Shown: piece after piece, positions 45,328 to 53,761 of the stretch
How positions within the stretch are numbered: position 1 is the first letter of the stretch
How the letters are laid out: each line of letters starts with the position of its first letter
NCBI GenBank assembly: GCA_015075005.1
Contig: JABTVC010000002.1
Location: 62,001-126,000, forward strand
Length of the DNA stretch: 64,000 nt
DNA from: Planctomycetia bacterium
GTDB lineage: Bacteria > Planctomycetota > Brocadiia > Brocadiales > Brocadiaceae
Direction: 5' to 3'
The notes under the pieces: model-generated
Databases searched by the model: none
What the model was told of the DNA's origin: nothing
Seen by the model: the letters and a program-made list of their open reading frames with translations, nothing else
Translations under genes and position numbers: made by a program

Positions 45328-46034
45328 TGAACGAGTTCGCTGGGAGCGCCGCACCCCAGTGCGGCCTTTATGGCGCTTATGATAATAAAAGCATAGCAAA
45401 CCGCACTGGGGTGCGGTGTTCCCAGCGCTCCTCGCGGGGGTGGTATTCGCGGGGATACCTTCCCCATTTCGATTCGCCTCATGTTATCCAACACATCACT
45501 TACCACCTGGCCGATTCGCTCCCCCACGCAGCGCTGGAACAAATGCATGCAGAGGTAGAGGCGTCAGTTCGGGATGATGAGAAACGCAAAGTTGAACTGC
45601 GCCAGCGGATTGAGACGCATCTTGACGCGGGACATGGTTCCTGTGTGTTACGGGAATCAGAGGTCGCTGCCTGTGTGGTGGATACATGGCTTCGATTTGA
45701 CGAGGAGCGGTACCATCTGCTGGAGTGGGTTGTCATGCCTAACCATTGTCATATATTGATTGAACCGCTTGAGGGCGCTCCCCTGGAAAAGATCGTGCTA
45801 TCGTGGAAGAACTATACGGCGCGGTTTATTAATGAATACAAGAACCGCGAGAGCCGCAAGGGCCGCACTCGGGTGCGGCGAGCCCAGGTGTGGCAGCGGG
45901 AGTATTGGGACCGTTTCATCCGCGATGAGCGCCACTTTGAGGCGATAAAGCGTTATATCAGAATGAATCCGGTGAAGGCTGGATTGGTGGCTCAGCCTGA
46001 AGATTGGTTATGGGGAAGCGCGAGATGGAGGTGA
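45324..46034 (+). CDS. REP-associated tyrosine transposase (RAYT, Y1/HUH family)
   Basis: RAYTs are single-strand nucleases thought to mobilise REP palindromes. The protein has the metal-binding HxH in VVMPNHCHILIEPLEG (His141 and His143) and the nucleophile Tyr at about residue 211 in IKRYIRMNPVKAGLV. The N-terminal RAYT block SRGYLPHFDSPHVIQHITYH begins near residue 42. The ATG at 45324 overlaps the hsdS stop, but the first 35 codons run through a REP palindrome, so the true start may be later. It sits between hsdS and hsdR with matching REPs on both sides, an arrangement typical of active RAYT loci. Confidence 0.9.
   Translation: MMNEFAGSAAPQCGLYGAYDNKSIANRTGVRCSQRSSRGWYSRGYLPHFDSPHVIQHITYHLADSLPHAALEQMHAEVEASVRDDEKRKVELRQRIETHLDAGHGSCVLRESEVAACVVDTWLRFDEERYHLLEWVVMPNHCHILIEPLEGAPLEKIVLSWKNYTARFINEYKNRESRKGRTRVRRAQVWQREYWDRFIRDERHFEAIKRYIRMNPVKAGLVAQPEDWLWGSARWR
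45342..45431. repeat. REP pair (BIME-like) left of the RAYT gene
   Basis: GGGAGCGCCGCACCCCAGTG followed by CGG (45342-45364) is inverted at 45401-45431 as CCGCACTGGGGTGCGG plus TGTTCCCAGCGCTCC. About 36 bases separate the arms. The core is the same 16-mer as in the right-hand REP. Confidence 0.85.
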
Positions 46035-46039
46035 AAATA

Positions 46040-49000
46040 ATGGGGAAAGATAGACGTCAGAGGAGGGCCGATGCCGCACTGGGGTGCGGCGATCCCGGAA
46101 CGCCGCACCCCAGTGCGGCGCTTTCAGTATGGCGATTACAGGGGAGCTACAGCGAAGACGCCCTGATCGAACAACCGGCCATCGCCTTGCTGGCAAAACT
46201 TGGCTGGGAAACGGTCAACGCCTATCACGAGTTCGACCACGGCGCGAGCCCGCTGGGTCGCGAGACCCGGGCCGAGGTGATTCTCAAATCGCGTCTGCGC
46301 CTGGCCCTGCTGCCAATCAACCCGGAGGTGGCCGTCGAATCGATCCACCAAGCCATCGAAGAACTGACCCGCGACCGCTCGCGCATGAGCATGGCGGCCG
46401 CCAACAAGGAGGTCTACCACCTGCTCAAGAACGGCGTGCGCGTCCCCGTGCCCGACCCCGAAGGTGACGGCGAGACGGTGGAAGTGGTGCGGGTGGTGGA
46501 TTGGGACACCCCGGCCAACAACGACTTTCTGCTCTGCTCGCAGTTCTGGGTCACGGGCGAGATGCACACCCGCCGCGCCGACCTGGTGGGTTTTGTCAAC
46601 GGCTTGCCGTTGCTGTTTATCGAATTGAAGGCCGCCCACCGCCGCCTGGAGATTGCCTTCACCGGTAACCTGCGCGACTACAAGGACACCGTGCCGCAGC
46701 TTTTTTGGCCCAACGCCCTGATCGTCCTTTCCAATGGCAGCCAGAGCCGCGTGGGCAGCGTCACCGCCGGTTGGGAACACTTCGCCGAGTGGAAGAAGGT
46801 AGGCAGCGAGGATGAGGCGGGCCAGGTGTCATTGGAGACGATGCTGCGCGGCGTCTGCGACCCGGCGCGGCTATTGGACCTGGTGGAGAACTTTTGCCTG
46901 TTTCAGGAAGTACCCGGCGGACTGATCAAGCTGACGGCCAAGAATTACCAGTATCTGGGCGTCAATAATGCGCTGGATGCCCTGGCCGACATCCGGCAGC
47001 GAGAAGGCAAACTGGGCGTGTTCTGGCATACCCAGGGCAGCGGCAAGAGCGTGGCGATGATGTTCTTTGCCCAGAAGGTGCTGCGCAAGATACCGGGCAA
47101 CTGGACCTTTGTGGTGGTTACCGACCGGCAGGAGCTGGACGGGCAGATCTACAAGCACTTCGCCTCGGCAGGGGTAGTGACCGAAGGCCGTGCCCAGGCG
47201 GAAAGCAGCAAGCACCTGCGGCAGTTGCTCACGGAGGATCACCGCTACGTCTTCACGCTGATCCACAAGTTCCGCACCGAAAAGGGCGAGGCGCACCCGG
47301 TGCTCTCCGAGCGGCGCGACATCATCGTCATCACCGACGAGGCGCACCGCAGCCAGTACGACACCCTGGCGCTGAACATGCGTACGGCCCTGCCCAACGC
47401 CGCTTTTCTGGCCTTTACCGGCACGCCGCTGATCGTGGGCGAGGAAAAAACGCGCCAGGTCTTCGGCGATTACATCAGCGTCTATGACTTCCAGCAGTCG
47501 GTGGCCGATGGCGCGACGGTGCCGCTCTACTACGAGAACCGCATCCCCGAACTGCAACTGGTCAACGACAACCTCAACGAGGACATGGAGCGTCTGCTGG
47601 AAGAGGCGGAACTGGACGAGGCGCAGGAGAAGAAGCTGGAACGGGAGTTCGCCCGCGAGTACCACCTGATTACCCGCGACGAGCGGCTGGAGGCGGTAGC
47701 AAAAGACCTGGTGACACATTTCACGGGGCGGGGCTTTCAGGGCAAGGCCATGATGATCTGTATCGACAAGGCCACAGCCATCCGCATGTACGACAAGGTG
47801 AAGAAGTACTGGGGCGAGATGATCGCGGCGTTGCAGGAAGAACGGGCTGGGGCGGACGGCGACGCCTGGCAGGACATCGAAGAGCGCATCGCCAGGATGA
47901 AAGAAACCGACATGGCGGTGGTGGTTTCGCAGGGGCAGAACGAGATCGCCGAGATGACCGACAAGGGCCTGGACATCCGTCCGCACCGCAAGCGCATGGT
48001 GGAGGAGGACATGGAGACCAAGTTCAAGAACCCGACCGACCCCTTCCGGCTGGTCTTTGTCTGCGCCATGTGGATGACCGGCTTCGATGTGCCGAGCTGT
48101 TCGACCCTCTACCTCGACAAGCCAATGCGCAACCACACACTGATGCAGACCATCGCCCGGGCCAACCGGGTCTATCCCGGCAAGGTGAGCGGCATGATCG
48201 TGGACTATGCCGGCGTGTTCCGCAATCTGGAGCGGGCGCTGGCCATTTACGGCGCGGGCGGCGGCGGCAAGCCGGTCGAAGACAAGTCTGCCCTCGTGGC
48301 GGCGTTGCGGCAGGCGTTGGGAGAAACCCGGGGCTTGTGTCAGGAGCATGGGGTGAATCTTGCGGCCATCCAGACCGCCCAGGGTTTTGCCCGCATCGGC
48401 CTGCTCGATGACGCCGTGGAGGCACTGGTGGTATCTGAAGAGACAAATCGCCGCTATATCGATCTGGCCAATACCGTGCAGCGGCTCTACAAAGCCGTGC
48501 TGCCCGACCCGGCCGCACGGGGGTTTGCCGCTGAGGCGACGCCCGTGCAGGTCATCGCCGATAAAATCCGCGCGCTGACACCGCCAGCCGACATCTCGCT
48601 GGTCATGCAGCAGGTAGTGGGACTGCTTGACCGCTCCATCGCTACAGAAGGCTACATCATCCGAGATGCAAGCGTGCCTGATGACGACGAGCATTGGATT
48701 GACCTGAGCAGAATTGATTTTGAGGCGCTGGCCAGGAAGTTCAAGACGGGCCGCAAGCGCACCATAAACGAGAAACTCAAGGGGACGGTGGCACAGCAGC
48801 TCATGGCCATGGTGCGGCTCAACCGCACGCGCATGGATTATCTGGAGCGATTCCAGGCAATGATCGACGCCTACAACGAGGGCAGCCTCAACGCCGAGGA
48901 GTTCTTCGGGCAACTGGTGGCCTTTGCCTGTAGCCTGAATGAAGAAGAGCAGCGTGGCGTAGGCGAACAACTGGATGAAGAGGAACTGGCGCTCTTTGAC

Positions 49001-49285
49001 CTCTTGACCAAACCACAGATCGAAATGAGCAAGGCGGACAGGGACAAGGTGAAGGCCACGGCCCGGGAATTGTTAGCTACGCTCAAGGCGGGGAAACTGG
49101 TGCTGGATTGGCGCAAACGCCAGCAGTCCCGCGCCGAGGTGCGGGTGACCATCGAGAAGTTGCTGGACCAGGGCTTGCCAAGGATCTACACGCCGGAACT
49201 GTTCGAGCAAAAAACGACAGCTGTGTTCCAGCACGTCTATGACGCCTACTACGGCGCAGGACGCAGTGTGTACGCGGCGGCATGA
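46040..49285 (+). CDS. hsdR: Type I restriction enzyme, R subunit (locus 2, cassette)
   Basis: The roughly 1080-residue protein has a nuclease domain with RRADLVGFVNGLPLLFIELK (E-x-K near residue 195), Walker A HTQGSGKSVAMM near residue 331, VITDEAHRSQYD near residue 432, FLAFTGTPLI, and helicase motifs with MWMTGFDVPSCSTLYLDKPM and MQTIARANRV. I prefer the ATG at 46040, which has GGAGGTG six bases upstream, over a GTG at 46004 inside the RAYT frame. From there, residues about 12-27 are encoded by a REP palindrome. The conserved protein begins at YSEDALIEQPAIALLAKLGW, so the REP may have displaced the native start. An attC-like site follows eight bases after the stop. Confidence 0.92.
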   Translation: MGKDRRQRRADAALGCGDPGTPHPSAALSVWRLQGSYSEDALIEQPAIALLAKLGWETVNAYHEFDHGASPLGRETRAEVILKSRLRLALLPINPEVAVESIHQAIEELTRDRSRMSMAAANKEVYHLLKNGVRVPVPDPEGDGETVEVVRVVDWDTPANNDFLLCSQFWVTGEMHTRRADLVGFVNGLPLLFIELKAAHRRLEIAFTGNLRDYKDTVPQLFWPNALIVLSNGSQSRVGSVTAGWEHFAEWKKVGSEDEAGQVSLETMLRGVCDPARLLDLVENFCLFQEVPGGLIKLTAKNYQYLGVNNALDALADIRQREGKLGVFWHTQGSGKSVAMMFFAQKVLRKIPGNWTFVVVTDRQELDGQIYKHFASAGVVTEGRAQAESSKHLRQLLTEDHRYVFTLIHKFRTEKGEAHPVLSERRDIIVITDEAHRSQYDTLALNMRTALPNAAFLAFTGTPLIVGEEKTRQVFGDYISVYDFQQSVADGATVPLYYENRIPELQLVNDNLNEDMERLLEEAELDEAQEKKLEREFAREYHLITRDERLEAVAKDLVTHFTGRGFQGKAMMICIDKATAIRMYDKVKKYWGEMIAALQEERAGADGDAWQDIEERIARMKETDMAVVVSQGQNEIAEMTDKGLDIRPHRKRMVEEDMETKFKNPTDPFRLVFVCAMWMTGFDVPSCSTLYLDKPMRNHTLMQTIARANRVYPGKVSGMIVDYAGVFRNLERALAIYGAGGGGKPVEDKSALVAALRQALGETRGLCQEHGVNLAAIQTAQGFARIGLLDDAVEALVVSEETNRRYIDLANTVQRLYKAVLPDPAARGFAAEATPVQVIADKIRALTPPADISLVMQQVVGLLDRSIATEGYIIRDASVPDDDEHWIDLSRIDFEALARKFKTGRKRTINEKLKGTVAQQLMAMVRLNRTRMDYLERFQAMIDAYNEGSLNAEEFFGQLVAFACSLNEEEQRGVGEQLDEEELALFDLLTKPQIEMSKADRDKVKATARELLATLKAGKLVLDWRKRQQSRAEVRVTIEKLLDQGLPRIYTPELFEQKTTAVFQHVYDAYYGAGRSVYAAA
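46073..46119. repeat. REP palindrome right of the RAYT gene
   Basis: GCCGCACTGGGGTGCGGCG (46073-46091) and its perfect 19-base inverted copy (46101-46119) are separated by nine bases. It lies in the first codons of hsdR. Confidence 0.85.
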
Positions 49286-49292
49286 AGAATCC

Positions 49293-49352
49293 ATCTAACC
49301 GGACGGCACTTCCGCTGCGCTCCATTGCCGCCGGGGAGATTGGTCGTTAGGC
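49293..49352 (+). other. attC-like integron recombination site 2
   Basis: R'' is ATCTAAC (fits RYYYAAC) and R' is GTTAGGC (fits GTTRRRY), 60 bp in total. The central arms CCGG-A-CGGCA and TGCCG-CCGG pair with one unpaired base. The right spacer is longer than usual and L'' appears eroded. It begins eight bases after the hsdR stop, the usual cassette geometry. Confidence 0.55.
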
Positions 49353-49697
49353 ATTTGTAAAGAAATTGATCAAGTATATAAAAGGGCAAGGAGATAGAAG
49401 AAATTCCCAGACATCAGAGATTCGCCGGAAGACCTTGCCTGGAAACAGTATTCAATAAGAAGACAGGAAGTAAGAGACGAGAAAGAAACATAAAAGTAGT
49501 AGATTCGGTTGAAAAGATGAGGGTCAAACCTTGATTTGTGATTAGCACTGTAAATCTGTATTAAAGTATTTATTGTTGACAAATATTGATAAAGCTAATA
49601 GAAATAGATAGAAATGATTAAATGTTTAATCCTAACGAATAGTATGCTTTACTTGTCATTGTAAAGTATTTTTGCGCAAGTAAAAAAATGATGAAAT
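49353..49697. other. AT-rich stretch at the start of the BrnTA cassette, no gene seen
   Basis: No convincing reading frame lies between attC site 2 and brnT. A TTGTTGACA segment near 49574 could be part of a promoter for the toxin-antitoxin pair, but no clean -10 at the right distance was found. Confidence 0.3.
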
Positions 49698-49993
49698 ATG
49701 CTTATATTTGAATGAGATAAAAACAAAGCCAAAAAAAACATAAAAATTCATGGTATATCTTTTGGTGAAGCAAGCGCCAGTTTCAAAGATACCTGATCAT
49801 TAACAATTTATGATCCTCTGCATTCTGATGAAGAGGATAGATTTGTTACAATTGGAAACTCATGTAAAAATCGGCTTTTGATAATAATTCATACTGTAAG
49901 AGAAATTAAAATCAAAATAATAAGCGCAAGAAAGGCAACAAAAAAGAAAGGAAGCGATATGAAGAAAATGCAAAAAGATCCAGACATGCTTGA
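49698..49993 (+). pseudogene. brnT: BrnT-type toxin with two in-frame TGA codons and a frameshift
   Basis: Read through its stops, the frame gives MLIFE-(TGA)-DKNKAKKNIKIHGISF, then GEASASFKDT-(TGA)-SLTIYDPLHS, DEEDRFVTIGNS and KIKIISARKATKK. This matches BrnT, a small ribonuclease toxin whose members begin FEWD, so the first TGA (49713-49715) replaces the conserved Trp codon. The second TGA is at 49794-49796. A one-base deletion in the A-run near 49945 is needed to recover the usual tail KERKRYEENAKRSRHA, which ends at 49991-49993. It overlaps brnA as in intact brnTA operons. Confidence 0.75.
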
Positions 49994-50174
49994 AGAATAT
50001 GATTTCAGCAATGGGGTTCAGGGGAAATATGCAGAAAAATTTGAAGAAGGAACAAATGTTGTTGTTATTGATCCAGATGTTGCAAAATTCTTCCCTGATC
50101 ATGATTCTGTGAACCAAGCATTACGTTCATTGACCGAAATCATTAAAAGTCAAAAAAGCCTAACAAATCAGTAG
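49959..50174 (+). CDS. brnA: BrnA-type antitoxin
   Basis: The 71-residue protein contains MLEEYDFSNGVQGKYAEKFE and GTNVVVIDPDVAKFFPDHDS, then VNQALRSLTEIIK, the standard BrnA pattern in which the C-terminal part forms a ribbon-helix-helix DNA-binding fold. GAAAGGAAG precedes the ATG at 49959, a better start than the longer frame from 49878, which is the toxin's tail. With brnT broken, the antitoxin may be free-standing. The attC-like site 3 starts immediately after its stop codon. Confidence 0.85.
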   Translation: MKKMQKDPDMLEEYDFSNGVQGKYAEKFEEGTNVVVIDPDVAKFFPDHDSVNQALRSLTEIIKSQKSLTNQ

Positions 50175-50282
50175 AGCCAACCTCTCCGTCATTTGCGATT
50201 CGATTATTTTTAGATTCTTTGTTATCTTGTTTTTATCTATTATTTTATTTACCAAACGGAGTTGCTCACTTCAGTGTTAGGC
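50175..50282 (+). other. attC-like integron recombination site 3
   Basis: This 108-bp site starts directly after the brnA stop with AGCCAAC (one mismatch to RYYYAAC) and ends with R' GTTAGGC. Inner arms CTCCGT (50184-50189) and ACGGAG (50256-50261) pair. The right-hand part GTTGCTCACTTCAGTGTTAG resembles common attC ends. The left simple site is imperfect, so confidence is moderate. Confidence 0.5.
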
Positions 50283-50320
50283 CTCAAACCGAATCCGAGC
50301 CTTGCCATAGAGATCTTTTC

Positions 50321-50749
50321 ATGACGCCCAAAGCCCGACGCATGCTCCAGTCCATCCTGTACGAGGTTTTCGCAATTGCCTTCGTCGGCCCTGTGCTGAG
50401 CATCACGTTTAACAAACCAGCTACCCCGACCATTGGTCTGGCTTTCGTTCTGTCCAGCATTGCGCTCGGATGGAACTATGTGTTCAACACCATCTTTGAG
50501 CGCTGGGAGTCGCGTCAATCTGTACGAGGCCGGTCACTTGTCCGGCGCCTGGCGCATGGCATAGGTTTCGAAGGAGGCCTTGCCGTCATACTGGTTCCGG
50601 TCATGACCCTCTGGCTGGATATTTCACCCCTGAATGCGTTTCTGGCGAATCTTAGTCTTATGGCATTCTTCTTCGTCTACTCCATTGCATTCACATGGAT
50701 CTTCGATCGCGTCTTTGGCCTTCCGAAGTCCGCCGCGAAAGCATCGTGA
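50321..50749 (+). CDS. PACE-family (AceI-like) efflux transporter
   Basis: The 142-residue protein has four membrane segments, with two tandem bacterial transmembrane pair domains typical of proteobacterial antimicrobial compound efflux proteins. Features are SILYEVFAIAFVGPVLSITF near the start, WNYVFNTIFERWE in the first loop, and the second-repeat counterpart FEGGLAVILVPVMTLWLD with YSIAFTWIFDRVFG. Characterised members export chlorhexidine or short-chain polyamines. I start at the ATG at 50321; the upstream extension runs through the attC site. The stop is followed after one base by attC site 4, so this is a one-gene cassette. Confidence 0.88.
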   Translation: MTPKARRMLQSILYEVFAIAFVGPVLSITFNKPATPTIGLAFVLSSIALGWNYVFNTIFERWESRQSVRGRSLVRRLAHGIGFEGGLAVILVPVMTLWLDISPLNAFLANLSLMAFFFVYSIAFTWIFDRVFGLPKSAAKAS

Positions 50750-50750
50750 G

Positions 50751-50819
50751 GCCTAACCTTTCCATCGAGAGGAACAGCTCCGGCAAGCCGGGCTCGGCAT
50801 CTCATGACAAACGTTGAAC
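50751..50819 (+). other. attC-like integron recombination site 4
   Basis: This 69-bp site shows R'' GCCTAAC, spacer CTTTC, L'' CATCGAG, an inner hairpin CCGGC-AA-GCCGG, L' CTCATG, spacer ACAAAC and R' GTTGAAC. L'' and L' pair with one extra base, as in canonical attC sites. It starts one base after the PACE gene's stop. It is the clearest of the four sites. Confidence 0.72.
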
Positions 50820-50967
50820 GAAACCGCACCGCGGTAGCATATCATAGAGTAGAAATTCGATTGTTTGTTCTTTGAAAACGAGCATTTGAAGATTTCACCA
50901 TTTAGATTTCCGATTATTTGCTGGACAAATAGAAACTCCCATACCAAGGTACTCTCGTATGAGATTA

Positions 50968-51371
50968 TTAGAATAACTCAGAAATAACGGAAGTATGAAG
51001 ATTATTATAAATCATGTGTTGCTCTTTCGTGGGGGTTGTGCAGGTTCTGACATCAATAACGTGGCCATCCTCTGTGTTCATGGTAGTTGTTACCCTTATG
51101 TGCGTAGCAAGGATATTGCGGATCGTATTCCACGTATGATGAATCCCCGCAGTTCTTAGTTTTTTAATATCCCGGCAAGCATGTGATAGGCCAATAATCC
51201 TTCTATGCAATTGGCAAGTTCCTTCCACTTCTCTTCCGGCAGAGAAAGCTGTCCAAGGTTCGACACTATGTGCTGTCGTGGTACTGAATGGGTACGAACG
51301 GATTCAATGAGCTGGTGCTGTAAATATCTCTTCCCGCCATTCGTTTTTTTGGTTTTTTCACGGATAAACAT
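50968..51371 (-). pseudogene. IS1634-type transposase remnant, N- and C-termini joined
   Basis: The N-terminal frame (start 51369-51371) reads MFIREKTKKTNGGKRYLQHQ, then HSVPRQHIVSNLGQLSLPEE, as in IS1634-family transposases. About 65 residues on, the sequence switches frame and resumes at the C-terminal block TWNTIRNILATHIRVTTTMN, then VRTCTTPTKEQ, ending at 50968. About 400 residues are missing between, including most of the catalytic core. Confidence 0.75.
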
Positions 51372-51563
51372 GACGGAAGTATACCATGGAAACACCGCGA
51401 AGGCAAGGGCAATAATTATATTCAGGCACTACATTGAAAATCTCAAAATTTGATGTTTAACCACATCAATGGCTTGCGACTTTTGCATACCCGTTTTTTG
51501 CCCATTTTCCACCCCTTTTGTGACGAATTTGTTGAACTTGGGTTGAGGCCGTGTTCTTACCGT

Positions 51564-53305
51564 TCAATCGCGCAGGCCCAGGCCGATGCCAATTTGGTAA
51601 GTTCGGTGGTTTAGACGGAATTCATCAACGAGTTGGAACTCCCGGAACTGTGAGGCGTATTTCTCGACGTTGTTGCCTTTTTTTACGACAACGCAGTCGT
51701 GGCCAATCCACTGATCCTTGTTTGTCCAGTACGCATAGCCAAGCCCCCGACCGCCCAGAATCCACTGGTTGGTCGTGAAGTCGCTAGCGCGCATCCTGTT
51801 CCAGCGGCGTCCGATAAACGCCAGCACACTGGCGAGGCGATATTTGTCCGCCACGATGATTAGAGGTTCGTGCGCCGACTGGGCTTGAGCTGGCACTCCA
51901 CCGCTTCGACCTTTGCTGCCAGCTCGCGCCAGGGACCAAAAGCCGAAATCCAGCCTACTCGCGGTTGCAGGATTAGCAGATAGAGCAGCATCAGCACGTT
52001 TAGACCCAGGCACCCCACAATAATGGCAGGAGTGGTCCGCACCCAGGCAAACCCGACAAAGCCCCTGCGCACGCGACGCCACTGTGCCAAATCCAAATGC
52101 ACGACAGCTGGAAGAGCGCTCAGGTACAAAGGCATCGTCCAATTCAAGTGGATGTCATATCGCAATGATTTGTAGCCCATCACCAGCAAAAGCGGGACGC
52201 TGAAACACCATGCCAATAACTGGCGCTGCGTCAGCAACCGCCGCCGATTCCGGAATGTTCTTACATAGAGCCATCCAAGCCCGATCAGCAGAGGCGGTGT
52301 CGCTACCGCCAGTTGCAGCAAGGCAAAGGACGTCAGGCTCGCGACGCTAAACGTCTTGCCGGCAAACCGGTCAGTGAACTGGAACCGAAAACTCGCCCAC
52401 TCATGGTGCCCATTCCAGATCAGCACCGGGGTGAACATTGCGAAGGCGAGCAGCGACGCCGCGTAGGGATGGGCACTGCGCAAATGCCAACGCCAGGCCG
52501 GGTGTCCCAAAACGGCCAACAACGCGCCCAACCCCAGGAAAACTCCCGTGTACTTGCTCAGCATCGAGCCACCCAATCCGAGGCCGGCCAGATACCAACC
52601 CCAAGCCTGCTGCCGCAGCGCCACACTCACACCCAGCAGACACACCAACCAGAAAAATACGAGCGCTGAATCCATTGTCGCAATCAATCCCGATCCGAAA
52701 TACACGGGCAATGCCTGGAGCAACAAGGCCGCCAGCAGTGCCGGTCCACGACCGAACCACATCCGACCAAACACATACATCACACCGCTAGCCGCCAGCA
52801 TCAGCAAAGCCCCGCCAACCCGCACTCCGAATTCCGTGTTGCCGAACACTTGTGTCCCTGACCCGATCAGCCATGCCACCATCGAGGGATGATCGAAATA
52901 ACTCAGGCTGGGATGCTGTGAATACATCCAGTAGTACGCTTCTTCCGGCGCCAACGGCACCATTGCCATCGCCACCACACGCAAACCCAACGCTGCGGCC
53001 AACAGGGCGACAATGACGATTCCCCAGCGCTGGGGAATCTGGCTCAACCTCAACCCATCCGTGAGCCGTTCCCTGCCGAGCGAAAGCCAGTTGAAGTACT
53101 CCCTGCTCGATTGTCCCCGGAAAGTCCACGTATGATTGAGACCAAAATTCAGGACCATGCCCGCCACGATGCCAATGAGATTGGAGATTCTATAGTTCAG
53201 CTTGAAAATCGACGTGAGGAGAACGAGCAGCAACCAGTTGGTGCTCATGGCCGTGAAGCCCGCCACTGCATGATACTTGATCAGACGTTCACCCAAAGGG
53301 GTCAT
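51564..53305 (-). pseudogene. GtrA-like domain fused to an ArnT/PMT-type membrane glycosyltransferase, frameshifted
   Basis: From the ATG at 53305 the protein starts with part of a GtrA-type membrane domain (AVAGFTAMSTNWLLLVLLTS, then LNFGLNHTWTFRG), followed by a GT39/GT83-type glycosyltransferase with LAPEEAYYWMYSQHPSLSYF and DHPSMVAWLIGSGTQVFG, whose Asp/Glu residues are catalytic in ArnT-like enzymes. About ten membrane segments follow. Near 51885 the frame shifts: the first frame stops at 51860, while the expected tail LIIVADKYRLASVLAFI continues in another frame to 51564. GC content is well above the core genes. It is probably an acquired lipid or polymer glycosylation gene in decay. 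Confidence 0.75.
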
Positions 53306-53440
53306 TCTCCTGCCTGGCCACGTCCAGGCTCAGCAATTCAAGTTCATGCATCGAAGCCGAAGGGCTGCTCTGGTCTTCCGGGAATCCCCGGGTCGAACTT
53401 GCCATCACGGCCTGCAACCTCTTCACGTCAGCAAAGGGAA
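53289..53440 (-). pseudogene. C-terminal scrap of a gene upstream of the GtrA-glycosyltransferase
   Basis: A frame ending at 53289-53291 reads KRLQAVMASSTRGFPEDQSS, then PSASMHELELLSLDVARQEN, and overlaps the next ATG by a few codons. It lacks a start because it is cut off at the repeat near 53445. GtrA-glycosyltransferase genes often follow a dolichol-phosphate-mannose synthase-like gene, but the family cannot be recognised from this piece. Confidence 0.4.
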
Positions 53441-53444
53441 ATGA

Positions 53445-53560
53445 AATAGATGATAGATGAATGATAAGAAATTGCTTATTTTTATCGTGTGGACACTATA
53501 GCAAAAACAAGGAAGTTTGCAAGTATTTTTATTTTATCCGCCCTACTGAACATACTAAGA
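53445..53560. repeat. Direct repeat, left copy (right copy 55325-55440)
   Basis: The core TAGCAAAAAC...TTTTTATTTTATCCGCCCTA, then CTGAACAT, is matched at 55325-55440 by TAGCAAAAAC...TTTTTATTTTATCAGCCCTA, then CTGAACAT. Similarity also extends over AAGCAATTTC-type sequence on the left. The right copy directly adjoins an ISL3 transposase C-terminus, so the repeat is probably an ISL3-type element end. Confidence 0.6.
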
Positions 53561-53761
53561 AAAATACTTTTAGATGAACCATTTAACATTGAACCGGATA
53601 CAAAACTCATCGTAACCGTTTTGCCGAAGCACATGGATGAAGACCGAGAAGGCTGGATGGTAATCTCTCAAAAAGGCTTGGAACAGGCCTATGGAAAAAA
53701 TGAGCCAGAATATTCTACGAATTTAATAAAAGAGGCGAATCCTGATTATGAAGGAAAGTGA
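53489..53761 (+). pseudogene. Antitoxin of a MazF/PemK-type pair, N-terminus replaced by repeat sequence
   Basis: From about 53570 the frame reads LDEPFNIEPDTKLIVTVLP, then GLEQAYGKNEPEYSTNLIKE and NPDYEGK. This resembles small antitoxins that precede MazF-like toxins (the YGDDEPEYSLDLIKEPNPDYEGR type). The first 25 or so codons lie in the ISL3-like repeat and are not antitoxin sequence, so the native start is lost. The stop overlaps the toxin start by 14 bases. Confidence 0.55.

Noticed and set aside
46871-48970. 699-codon antisense ORF opposite hsdR of locus 2
   Set aside because: Same reason: high GC suppresses stops on the opposite strand, and the His/Leu/Val-rich product has no family.
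49600-49660. TCCTAAC at about 49622 as another attC R'' site
   Set aside because: No matching GTTRRRY partner or paired L sites at a sensible distance.
49698-49993. TGA read as tryptophan in the BrnT cassette
   Set aside because: Genes elsewhere in the window end with TGA and use TGG for Trp, and the same gene needs a frameshift correction, so decay is simpler.
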